DNA of 46,036 nucleotides, from positions 1 through 46,036 of the forward strand of contig NZ_JADEWT010000047.1 in NCBI RefSeq assembly GCF_015207505.1. Direction: 5' to 3'. This DNA is from Tychonema sp. LEGE 06208 (lineage in GTDB: Bacteria; Cyanobacteriota; Cyanobacteriia; Cyanobacteriales; Microcoleaceae). A model generated the notes under the pieces. The model had not been told where the DNA came from, made no database searches, and saw nothing but the letters and a program-made list of their open reading frames with translations. This document shows, piece by piece, positions 24,970-32,488 of the stretch. A program made the translations under genes and the position numbers. Within the stretch, counting starts at the first letter, position 1. Every line of letters begins with the position of its first letter.

Positions 24970-25395
24970 CTAGGATGGGTTTGTTGCAGCTCTTTTCTGA
25001 CTGCTGCTTTGATTTTCCAGTTGAATTAATTCAACTTTATATCCATCTGGATCTTCCACAAAAGCAATAACAGTTGAGCCGTGTTTCATCGGCCCGGGTT
25101 CGCGGCTGACTTTACCGCCGCGGGCTTTAATTTGTTCGCAAGTACCGTAAATGTCGTCAACGCCGATCGCAATATGACCGTAAGCATCTCCTAAATTGTA
25201 CTCTGTTACGCCCCAATTGTAGGTTAATTCCAAAACCGTAGTGTCTGATTCGTCGCCGTAGCCCACAAAAGCCAGGGTAAATTTGCCATCAGGATAATCT
25301 TTTTGCCGCAGCAGTTTCATGCCCAACACTTCCGTGTAGAATTTGAGAGATTCTTCCAGGTTGGCGACTCGGAGCATCGTGTGTAGTAGTTGCAT
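24970..25395 (-). CDS. gloA: Lactoylglutathione lyase (glyoxalase I)
   Basis: Cytosolic enzyme of 141 residues that turns the methylglyoxal-glutathione hemithioacetal into S-lactoylglutathione. All four metal ligands of the bacterial enzyme are present at the expected positions: His5, Glu56 (VLELTYNW), His74 (AYGHIAIGV) and Glu122 (YKVELIQ). The motif [20 protein letters not shown] is typical. The first 126 residues match the family length; the short [19 protein letters not shown] tail is extra. It stands alone, between a repeat-rich region and the cupredoxin gene on the same strand 110 bases upstream, with its own likely promoter. It is probably nickel-dependent by family (short form without the insert of zinc enzymes). 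Confidence 0.95.
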   Translation of the reverse strand: MQLLHTMLRVANLEESLKFYTEVLGMKLLRQKDYPDGKFTLAFVGYGDESDTTVLELTYNWGVTEYNLGDAYGHIAIGVDDIYGTCEQIKARGGKVSREPGPMKHGSTVIAFVEDPDGYKVELIQLENQSSSQKRAATNPS

Positions 25396-25505
25396 TTAGC
25401 TCACTCCAAATTTTTTAAGCTTTCATCTATTTTAGCGATTTCTTGCTAAAAAAACTCGCGCCTCAACCGTCGCAGTTGCCGCAGGTTGACAACTGTCTAT
25501 TTGAT

Positions 25506-26015
25506 TTACCTTTTTACTTCTACCACACCCCGAAACATATTCATGCCGCAAGTAAATAGGTATCGTCCGGGTTTTTCAGGGGTGAATTCAACAGCCGTTA
25601 CCTGATTTAAAGGTAATTCTCGCACAATGTGAAAATCTGGTAACAACACTTTTTCAAGACAACTATTCGGGTCGCGCCTCAAGAAATTCAGCCGGACTAA
25701 TTGACCGGATTTCACAACTACACTAGCAGGTTCGTAACCCCCATCTACAGTAATAGTCAACTCTTGTATCCCCTGAATAGATTCAGCTTGCTGACCTTTT
25801 GCTTTACTGAACAAAAACCACCACAACTCCAAACCAATTAATGTCAAACCACCGAGGGTGACACCAACTTTTAAACCTAGCGGCTGTTCGATGCTGCGAA
25901 ATTGAGTGGTTGAATTAGAAGCAGCGACGGGTTCGGCAGCTTGAACTCCCGATGCCATTCCGATCGCAATTCCTAAACTCGCGAGAGTTCCCCACATTTG
26001 ACGATGGTGCAACAT
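25506..26015 (-). CDS. Membrane-anchored cupredoxin-domain protein
   Basis: Protein of 169 residues. It has an N-terminal hydrophobic segment (MWGTLASLGIAIGMASGVQA, possibly a signal peptide), a second membrane helix (VGVTLGGLTLIGLELWWFLF) and then a cupredoxin domain from LTITVDGGYEPASVVV to the end. Likely copper ligands are the Cys in PNSCLEKVL, the His in LPDFHIVREL and Cys/Met in FTCGMNMF. ATG 26015 is preferred over the frame start at 26117, which would overlap the ATPase gene by 83 bases; GGAG lies about 11 bases before 26015. It is directly downstream of the copper ATPase and almost certainly in its operon. A role in handing over or sensing copper at the membrane is inferred. Confidence 0.8.
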   Translation of the reverse strand: MLHHRQMWGTLASLGIAIGMASGVQAAEPVAASNSTTQFRSIEQPLGLKVGVTLGGLTLIGLELWWFLFSKAKGQQAESIQGIQELTITVDGGYEPASVVVKSGQLVRLNFLRRDPNSCLEKVLLPDFHIVRELPLNQVTAVEFTPEKPGRYLFTCGMNMFRGVVEVKR

Positions 26016-26034
26016 TTGTCTAATTACTCCTAAT

Positions 26035-28290
26035 TTAGGCCAGAGACTTTGGTTTGAAATTTCGCAAGCGCAAAGCATTAGTAAGTACGGAAACTGAACT
26101 AAAAGCCATTGCTGCACCGGCGAGAATTGGACTTAGCAGCCAGCCAAAAATCGGGTACAGAACGCCCGCTGCGATCGGAATTCCAGCGATGTTGTAAATA
26201 AAGGCAAAAAACAGATTTTCGCGGATGTTCCGCATGGTGGCGCGCGAAAGTTGAATTGCTGTAACTATGCCTTGCAAGTCTCCAGAAATTAGGGTGATAT
26301 CGCTGGCTGCGATCGCAATATCAGTCCCGGTGCCGATCGCAATTCCCACATCAGAAGCGGCCAAAGCCGGTGCATCGTTGATCCCGTCTCCCACCATCGC
26401 GACAATTTTTCCTTCCCCTTGCAGGGCTTGGATTTTAGCTGCTTTTTGGTCGGGTCTAACTTCCGCAAAAACGCGAGTAATACCAACGGATCGGGCGATC
26501 GACTCCGCAGTCGATCGATTGTCCCCAGTCAGCATCGCCACCTCCAAACCGAGTTTTTGCAGTGCTTTCACCGCCTGCGCTGAGGACGGTTTGAGGGCAT
26601 CGGCAATGCCCATAATTGCCTCTATTTTGCCATCTACAGACATCCAAACAACTGTTTTGCTATCACCTTCCAAAGCTTTCGCGCGCAGTTCCAGATATTC
26701 AGTATCGCAGCCTAGTTCCTGCATCCACCTCAGCGTTCCCAGGGCGATCGGCTTTCCGCCGACAACCCCTCGCACACCACTCCCGGCGATCGCCTCAAAA
26801 TCCTTAACATCCGTCAAATCAACCTCTTGAGATTGAGCGTATCTAACAACAGCTTCCCCCACAGGATGCTCGGAATTTCGCTCGACAGATGCCGCCAATT
26901 GCAGCAATTTTAACTCATTGCTATTCTCCGTTCCTTTAATTGTGACAAAATCAGTAACAGTCGGCTTACCCTCAGTAATAGTTCCTGTTTTATCTAACAC
27001 AATGACTTGAATTTTATGAGCCAACTCTAAACTTTCGGCTCCTTTAATTAAAATCCCATTTCTTGCACCTTTTCCAGTGCCGACCATCACAGCAGTCGGA
27101 GTCGCCAAACCCAAAGCACAAGGACAAGCAATAATCAGCACCTCCACCATTGTAATCGTTGCCAAAGTCAAGTTGCCCGTCGCATTAAACCAGACTACAA
27201 AAGTAGCTAAAGAGACGGCAATTACTGCCGGAACAAACCAACCAGTCACCTCGTCTGCCAACTTTTGAATTGGTGCCTTTGACCCCTGGGCATCCTGCAC
27301 CATCTTGACAATTTGAGCTAAAAAAGTATCCTTACCAATCTTAGTAGTGCGAAACTTAAAGCTGCCCGTTTTGTTAATTGTCGAGCCGATAACTTCATCG
27401 CCAAGCTGCTTTTTGACAGCCAAACTTTCTCCCGTAACCATTGCTTCGTCTACGGTGGAAGCACCTTCAATCACCTCTCCGTCTACGGGAATTTGTTCGC
27501 CGGGCCGCACCTGCACGATGTCGCCAATTTCCACTTGGGCGATCGGCACTTCCAACTCTTGCCCGTTGCGAACAATCCGAGCCGTTTTTGCTTGCAAACC
27601 CATGAGTTTCCGAATAGCTTCCGAAGTCTCTCCCTTCGCCCGACTTTCTAAGGTTTTCCCCAACAAAATTAAAGCGACAACGCTGGCTGCAACTTCGTAG
27701 TAAACGCTAGGAGTCAAATCTTGAGCCGTAAAAAAACCGGGGAAAAATGTCACAAATACCGAATAAAAGTAGGCTGCACTCGTTCCCAAAGCAATCAGAG
27801 TATCCATTGTCGCGACGCGGCGTTTTAGGGATTTCCAAGCTCCCACATAAAACGATTTTCCGCACCAAAACTGTACCGGAGATGTCAGCACTAATTGCAG
27901 CCAAAAATTGTGCAGCCATGCGGGAATGAATGACAGGTGCAAGCCTGTCATCGCCGGAATACCGCCCACAAATAGCAGGATGCTGATGAGACCGGCTGTC
28001 CAGAGTTTTCGCTGCAAGTTTTGAGACTCAGCTTGACGATGTTTTCGCTCGCTGTCATCCTCTTCCGCCGCCATTTCTGGAAGTGGCAAAGCTTCATATC
28101 CCGCTGCATCAACAGCTTCTTGAATTGTTGCTACACTGGTTTGCTGAGAGTCGTATTGAATGCTTGCTTGTTCCATGCCAAAATTGACATGACACTCAAT
28201 TACGCCGGGAACAGACTGAATTGCTTGTTCGATAGAAGAAGCACAAGAAGCACAACTCATGCCCCGCAATTTAAGTGTGAGATTGTCCAT
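26035..28290 (-). CDS. Copper-translocating P1B-type ATPase (CopA/PacS/CtaA type)
   Basis: Membrane copper pump of 751 residues. One N-terminal heavy-metal domain carries GMSCASC (Cys13, Cys16). Eight membrane helices are expected, with the intramembrane CPC in IIACPCALGLATPT. The catalytic DKTGTIT (phosphorylated Asp), SEHPVGEAVV (HP motif) and VGDGINDAPALAASDVG are all present, and LRNFKP occurs near the end. The CPC plus the Met/Cys-rich metal domain and the neighbouring Atx1-type chaperone indicate Cu(I). The sequence does not tell whether it is a PacS-type (thylakoid) or CtaA-type (plasma membrane) pump. It has a TTTCAT direct-repeat box in its own orientation about 155 bases upstream (28445-28461) and is followed by the cupredoxin gene. 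Function is firm; the direction of transport is not shown. Confidence 0.95.
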   Translation of the reverse strand: MDNLTLKLRGMSCASCASSIEQAIQSVPGVIECHVNFGMEQASIQYDSQQTSVATIQEAVDAAGYEALPLPEMAAEEDDSERKHRQAESQNLQRKLWTAGLISILLFVGGIPAMTGLHLSFIPAWLHNFWLQLVLTSPVQFWCGKSFYVGAWKSLKRRVATMDTLIALGTSAAYFYSVFVTFFPGFFTAQDLTPSVYYEVAASVVALILLGKTLESRAKGETSEAIRKLMGLQAKTARIVRNGQELEVPIAQVEIGDIVQVRPGEQIPVDGEVIEGASTVDEAMVTGESLAVKKQLGDEVIGSTINKTGSFKFRTTKIGKDTFLAQIVKMVQDAQGSKAPIQKLADEVTGWFVPAVIAVSLATFVVWFNATGNLTLATITMVEVLIIACPCALGLATPTAVMVGTGKGARNGILIKGAESLELAHKIQVIVLDKTGTITEGKPTVTDFVTIKGTENSNELKLLQLAASVERNSEHPVGEAVVRYAQSQEVDLTDVKDFEAIAGSGVRGVVGGKPIALGTLRWMQELGCDTEYLELRAKALEGDSKTVVWMSVDGKIEAIMGIADALKPSSAQAVKALQKLGLEVAMLTGDNRSTAESIARSVGITRVFAEVRPDQKAAKIQALQGEGKIVAMVGDGINDAPALAASDVGIAIGTGTDIAIAASDITLISGDLQGIVTAIQLSRATMRNIRENLFFAFIYNIAGIPIAAGVLYPIFGWLLSPILAGAAMAFSSVSVLTNALRLRNFKPKSLA

Positions 28291-28444
28291 AGGGGTTACT
28301 CCTAAACTAAATAAGAGTGCAGGTTGTCAAGGTATTTAGTAATTGGCCTAACCGAGTTGACCAATTACATAGGAGAATTGCGATCAAAATGAGTGGTGCG
28401 GTGGCTGGACGCTACATTTGTAATATTCAGCATTTCACCCTAAG

Positions 28445-28461
28445 ATGAAATTACAATGAAA
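28445..28461 (-). promoter_or_regulatory. TTTCAT-N5-TTTCAT box upstream of the copper ATPase
   Basis: On the minus strand TTTCATTGTAATTTCAT, two half-sites 11 bases apart, followed eight bases later by GTGAAA. The order and spacing are the same as at 28906 and 30164. It is the presumed operator of an OmpR-type copper regulator. Confidence 0.7.
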
Positions 28462-28506
28462 TTGCTTTATTCCTAAAGTTAGAACTCGCTGGCGTTAGCC
28501 TTAATA

Positions 28507-28701
28507 TTAATCGACAGGATAGCCAGCAGATGCGATCGCTTTTCTAACCTCACTTTCCGATTTAGCGGTTTGAACCGTGACCGCTTTTGTCTTGAGATCC
28601 ACCTCAACAGTTGCCTCTGAATCCACTGTTTGGACTGCTTTTGTGATTGTAGTCGCACAAGCAGAACAAGCCATCTTGGGAACTTTTAATTGTAGAGTCA
28701 T
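28507..28701 (-). CDS. Atx1-type copper chaperone
   Basis: Cytosolic Cu(I) carrier of exactly 64 residues with one heavy-metal domain: MACSAC puts the two ligands at Cys12 and Cys15, as in Synechocystis ScAtx1. Position 61, a His in ScAtx1, is Tyr here (SAGYPVD), as in many other bacterial chaperones. ATG 28701 is preferred over 28782; the extra 27 residues have no family support, and GAGG lies upstream of 28701. The gene is upstream of the copper ATPase on the same strand, with the TTTCAT box lying between them. It should deliver copper to the ATPase metal domain and on to thylakoid proteins such as plastocyanin; this is inferred from the family. Confidence 0.9.
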   Translation of the reverse strand: MTLQLKVPKMACSACATTITKAVQTVDSEATVEVDLKTKAVTVQTAKSESEVRKAIASAGYPVD

Positions 28702-28905
28702 AATGTGAACCTCAGCAGAAACTACCCTGCTCAATAAATTAATTAACTTCATTGTAAACTCTCCTGTAAGGAGGAGAGTCAAGTCAATTTGAGATTTAAG
28801 ATTTGAGATTTATACCGATTCTACTTGTAGGGCTTAGCATTGCACGCCTTACATATTTATTTAAATAATGGCAATGTAATAATTATTTACAAATCTGAAT
28901 CAAAA

Positions 28906-28922
28906 TTTCATCCTAATTTCAT
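28906..28922 (+). promoter_or_regulatory. TTTCAT-N5-TTTCAT box upstream of the CopM-like gene
   Basis: TTTCATCCTAATTTCAT, half-sites 11 bases apart, then GTGAAAATATCAATATAAAT, which could include a -10 element (ATAAAT or similar). It ends 54 bases before the ATG at 28977, in the same orientation as the gene. Confidence 0.75.
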
Positions 28923-28976
28923 TTATCTGTGAAAATATCAATATAAATGGCAGTTTTAAGGATTTAACTAAAGTCT

Positions 28977-29675
28977 ATGAAATCAATCTCATTAAAAACA
29001 GGCTTTGCAGCGCTGACATTAACCGCCCTCACCAGCGGCGTGCTAGTAGCTTGTTCAAAAGCTCCTTCCAGCGAAACCCAAGCCCCAAATATTACGACAG
29101 CAACCCCTGCTAGCAGCCAGCAAAACATGGCACAAAACCACAACATGAGTGGCATGGATCACGGTATGTCAATGGATTTAGGCCCGGCTGATGCCGACTA
29201 CGATTTGCGATTTATTGATGGCATGAAAGTACACCATCAAGGTGCTGTAAACATGGCTAAAGAGGTGCTGGAAAAATCCAAACGTCCTGAAATGAAAAAA
29301 CTTGCTACTAATATAATCGCTGCTCAAAACCGCGAAATTAATCAAATGAAAGAGTGGCGAACAAATTGGTATCCCAAAGCCAGCAGTACGCCAATGGCTT
29401 ATCAAGCTCAAATGGGTCACATGATGGCAATGACTCCCGAACAGATGCAAAGTATGATGATGAGCATGGATTTAGGTGCTGCTGACGACCAATTTGATTT
29501 GCGGTTTCTGAATGCCATGATTCCCCACCACGAAGGAGCTTTGGTGATGGCCCAAGATGCCTTGAAGAAGTCAAAACGCCCGGAAATGAAGAAATTGTCT
29601 CAAGAGATTATAACTTCGCAAAAGCAAGAAATCGAACAAATGAAAGAGTGGCGACAAAATTGGTACAAACAGTAA
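28977..29675 (+). CDS. copM: Copper-binding DUF305 lipoprotein, CopM-like
   Basis: Exported protein of 232 residues. The signal ends in a lipobox (GVLVAC, Cys26), so it is probably a periplasmic lipoprotein. The mature part has two DUF305 units of about 65 residues with nearly the same sequence (DLRFIDGMKVHHQGAVNMA, and DLRFLNAMIPHHEGALVMA). Each is rich in His and Met; a Met/His-rich spacer (GHMMAMTPEQMQSMMMSM) lies between them. Synechocystis CopM is a DUF305 protein that binds copper and is controlled by CopRS. Here the same kind of protein has a TTTCAT box 54 bases upstream and is followed by RND efflux and two-component genes. The duplicated unit and the copper role are well supported; the symbol is by analogy. 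Confidence 0.85.
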   Translation: MKSISLKTGFAALTLTALTSGVLVACSKAPSSETQAPNITTATPASSQQNMAQNHNMSGMDHGMSMDLGPADADYDLRFIDGMKVHHQGAVNMAKEVLEKSKRPEMKKLATNIIAAQNREINQMKEWRTNWYPKASSTPMAYQAQMGHMMAMTPEQMQSMMMSMDLGAADDQFDLRFLNAMIPHHEGALVMAQDALKKSKRPEMKKLSQEIITSQKQEIEQMKEWRQNWYKQ

Positions 29676-29959
29676 TTTAGCTGGCTCAACCAAATGTGAC
29701 ACAAAGCCAGAAAATGAGTGACATGAATCACATTCTGTTAATTGTTCAGGAAACACTTGCATCACAACAGCCAGAAATTAAGCTAAGGAAATAGTAGCAC
29801 AAGGGTTAGGGATCAACCATAATATCGCTTCTTTACGACTATCAGCAGTTTTACTACTTCCTTTTATTGCATTTTTTACGTAAAATCACTGTAGACAATT
29901 CAACAGCAGTCATTATAAAGTATAACAGTCACTCAAAAAAAAATATAAAGGGGTATTGC

Positions 29960-30157
29960 ATGATGTTGCAGAGCTTGGAACTAAACACAACATCTCAATC
30001 AAATGCAGCAGTACAGGAGCTAGTGAACGGATGGACAAAAGAAATTAAATCGCAAGAATATCTGGCAACAGTGAAAGAAAATAAAAAGCACAATCCCTTG
30101 ACCTTAGGCAAAATTTATATTCGTATTTTAGAATCTGGAGGGCATCTGGGCTGCTGA
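29960..30157 (+). CDS. Unrecognised 65-residue protein ending GGHLGC
   Basis: ATG 29960 follows AAAGGGG by seven bases and the frame stays open for 65 codons; an earlier in-frame start at 29867 has no ribosome site. The protein has no signal peptide or membrane helix. It is polar and mostly helical (VQELVNGWTKEIKSQEYLAT, then ENKKHNPLTLGKIYIRILES) and ends with ESGGHLGC, where the only Cys is the last residue next to a His. I do not recognise the family. It lies between the CopM-like gene and the RND efflux operon, just before the next copper box, so a part in copper handling is likely. A small chaperone, or a precursor modified at its Cys tail, are both possible. Confidence 0.6.
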   Translation: MMLQSLELNTTSQSNAAVQELVNGWTKEIKSQEYLATVKENKKHNPLTLGKIYIRILESGGHLGC

Positions 30158-30163
30158 GGCTAA

Positions 30164-30180
30164 ATTTCATCCTAATTTCA
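30164..30180 (+). promoter_or_regulatory. TTTCAT-N5-TTTCAT box upstream of the RND efflux genes
   Basis: TTTCATCCTAATTTCAT, identical to the box at 28906, again followed by GTGAAA eight bases later. It begins seven bases after the stop of the 65-residue gene and lies 166 bases before the adaptor ATG at 30347. Confidence 0.75.
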
Positions 30181-30346
30181 TTTGGCAGTGAAAGACTAGG
30201 TTGAGGAGAGAAATTTTAGCTCTTGGTCATTGCTTAGCGGTCGTTTATTGAAAAAGGCTCATAAGTAGCTCCCGTTAATTCGGTTAACTTACTTTGGCAA
30301 AATACCAACCGCTAAGCCTTGGGCACTCAACCTGATTTCAAGGAAA

Positions 30347-32275
30347 ATGCCAACAATGATATTGCACAAATATTCTGAGTCTCAGGCAATTATTAGTACC
30401 TTTTCGGGAACTTTTTTCAGCCTAATGGTGCTAACTTCTCCCGCGGCTGTTTTCGCCCACGCGGGACACGGAAATGAATTTAACCAAAGCGGCGAAACCT
30501 CTCAAGCTCCTGCTGCTATTTCTGTCGATGCCGTCACAGCAAAACGGTTAGGAATTAAAGTCTCCCCAGCGGTTCACCAGCGACTAGATATAGGCATCAA
30601 AACCACGGGAGAAATTGAAACTTTGCCCAACCAAAAGGTAGAAGTGACGGCTTCGGTTGCTGGCAAAGTGGTAGAGTTGCTAGTTAAGCCTGGGGACAAA
30701 GTATCAAAAGATCAACCGGTTGCTGTTTTGTCGAGTTCAGAATTAGGACAGTTGCGGGTTGAATCTCTCTCAAAACGTGCCGAAGCTGAGGCGGATTTGC
30801 AGCAAGCGCAAGGTGATTTGAAACTAGCTGCAGAAAATTACGATCGCCAAATTCAAATATCCGCAGCGGAAATCGCCCAAGCCAAAACTCAACTGACAGC
30901 AGCAACTCAGCAGTACCACCGAGAGCAAGAATTAGTAAACAAGCGTTCGGTTGTGAAAGTTGCTAAAGAAAACTATCAGCGTCAAGTTGAAATAGCGCAA
31001 GCAGAAATAGCCCAAGCTGAAACAGAATTAACTGTGGCAAAAGAACAGTTCGATCGCGATCGAGAATTAGTAGCCGCAGGGGCGATCGCGCGGCGGACAA
31101 TGCTGGAATCGCAAGCGCACTTCGCCCAAGCCAAAGCGGCTGTTGCTAAGGCAAAAAGCCGTCCCGAAGTTATCAAAGCGGAAACCGAAATCAAACAAGC
31201 CGAAGTAGACCTGCCAATGCGGGAATTGCGCGATTCTCAAGGCCGAGCAGCAGAAGCACAAGCTCAACTTACCAAGGCTTTGAGCCGCCGGGAAGTGTTG
31301 GAAGCGGAGAACAAAGTCAAACGCGCCAAAACTGCCGTGGAAGTCGCTCAGTCGCGGATTCGCTTGGCTGATGCAGCCTATCAAGCGCGGCTCCAACAAT
31401 TAGGAACTATTGCCAATGACAAAGGATTTGTTACTATTATCACTCCGATTTCTGGCACGGTAGCCGATCGCGCTATCACCCCAGGAGAGTCCGTAAGCGC
31501 TGAAAAACCGTTGATGACTCTCTTAAATGACAGCCGCGTTTTTGCCACAGCCAATATTTACGAAAAAGACCTAAATCAGGTAAAACAGGGCCAGGAAGTC
31601 AGGGTGAAAGTTGCTAATTTGGGCGATCGCATTTTTACGGGAAAAGTTAGCTTCATTGGATCGGTTGTAGGAGAGGAAACACGGGTAGTTCCAGTGAAAG
31701 CCGAACTAAACAACACTGAAGGAGAGTTAAAGCCGGGGATGTTTGCAGAGTTGGACATCTTAACCGACAAAACAGCAACAGATGTTTTGGCAATTCCGGC
31801 TGCTGCTTTAGTTGAAGCCAACGGCAAAAAAATGGTTTACATTCAAAATGGCAATGCCTTTCAGTCAGTTGAAGTTGAACTCGGTCAAACTTCTGGGGAT
31901 TTAGTAGAAATTAAAAGCGGTTTGTTTGAGGGAGATTTGATAGTAACGCAGCGCGCGCCTCAACTTTACGCACAATCTTTGCGGGGCGGAAGCCAACCCT
32001 CAAAAACCGGGGAAAAGCAAGAGGCAACTCCGAAAGTAACAGCAGCTAATTTGAATAATTTACCCGTGCCGTTGTGGGCGGGAGTTGGGGGAGGAATTGC
32101 GCTCGCATCCCTAACTTTTGCCGCCGGAGTCTTTTGGGGAAATCGGCGCCAATTCCCAGTAATAGCAGATGCTGCAAATAATAGTTTTTCCATCTCTCAA
32201 CCAGCCATTGACGATGAATTGTTACACAATGACAACCATCACGTTAAAAATCAACAGGCAGAAGTCAAAAATTAA
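30347..32275 (+). CDS. copB: RND efflux periplasmic adaptor (CusB/CopB type)
   Basis: Membrane-fusion protein of 642 residues that would link the inner-membrane pump to an outer-membrane channel. It has a signal-like N terminus followed by AGHGNEF and a lipoyl half (VEVTASVAGKVVELLVKPGDKV). A very long coiled coil (about 135-350) is built of repeated AEIAQAxxxL heptads. The second lipoyl/barrel region includes TIITPISGTVADRAITPGE and GDRIFTGKVSFIG. A C-terminal membrane helix (LPVPLWAGVGGGIALASLTF) and a His/Asn tail end the protein. At 642 residues it is clearly longer than CusB, mainly through the enlarged coiled coil and the C-terminal helix. AAGGA precedes the ATG at 30347. It is the first gene after the copper box and is followed by the pump gene. 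Confidence 0.9.
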   Translation: MPTMILHKYSESQAIISTFSGTFFSLMVLTSPAAVFAHAGHGNEFNQSGETSQAPAAISVDAVTAKRLGIKVSPAVHQRLDIGIKTTGEIETLPNQKVEVTASVAGKVVELLVKPGDKVSKDQPVAVLSSSELGQLRVESLSKRAEAEADLQQAQGDLKLAAENYDRQIQISAAEIAQAKTQLTAATQQYHREQELVNKRSVVKVAKENYQRQVEIAQAEIAQAETELTVAKEQFDRDRELVAAGAIARRTMLESQAHFAQAKAAVAKAKSRPEVIKAETEIKQAEVDLPMRELRDSQGRAAEAQAQLTKALSRREVLEAENKVKRAKTAVEVAQSRIRLADAAYQARLQQLGTIANDKGFVTIITPISGTVADRAITPGESVSAEKPLMTLLNDSRVFATANIYEKDLNQVKQGQEVRVKVANLGDRIFTGKVSFIGSVVGEETRVVPVKAELNNTEGELKPGMFAELDILTDKTATDVLAIPAAALVEANGKKMVYIQNGNAFQSVEVELGQTSGDLVEIKSGLFEGDLIVTQRAPQLYAQSLRGGSQPSKTGEKQEATPKVTAANLNNLPVPLWAGVGGGIALASLTFAAGVFWGNRRQFPVIADAANNSFSISQPAIDDELLHNDNHHVKNQQAEVKN

Positions 32276-32375
32276 AAGTAAAAGATTGCTATATTTGAGA
32301 AATTTATTTTTCACAACTCCGCCTCTACAAACCAATACGCTTGGGTTAAGGCTGATTACCCTTAACACCCTTAAA

Positions 32376-32409
32376 AAAGGGGAAGAGATTTCTTGAAGTG
32401 CCCCTTTTC
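32376..32409. repeat. Hairpin between adaptor and pump genes
   Basis: AAAAGGGG (32376) pairs with CCCCTTTT (32402-32409) around 18 bases. A second small inverted repeat (GTTAAGG/CCCTTAAC, about 32346-32366) precedes it. Both lie in the 213-base gap of the efflux operon and could act on mRNA stability or adaptor/pump ratio. Confidence 0.45.
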
Positions 32410-32488
32410 AAGGGAGATTTAGGGGAATTTCCAGCTTATAAATAGCGCTAACTGAGCCTTATTGCTCTATAAACTCAAAGCTAATAAA

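Noticed and set aside
28702-28782. Longer Atx1 start at 28782
   Set aside because: The 27 extra residues have no family support, and 28701 gives the exact 64-residue length of known Atx1.
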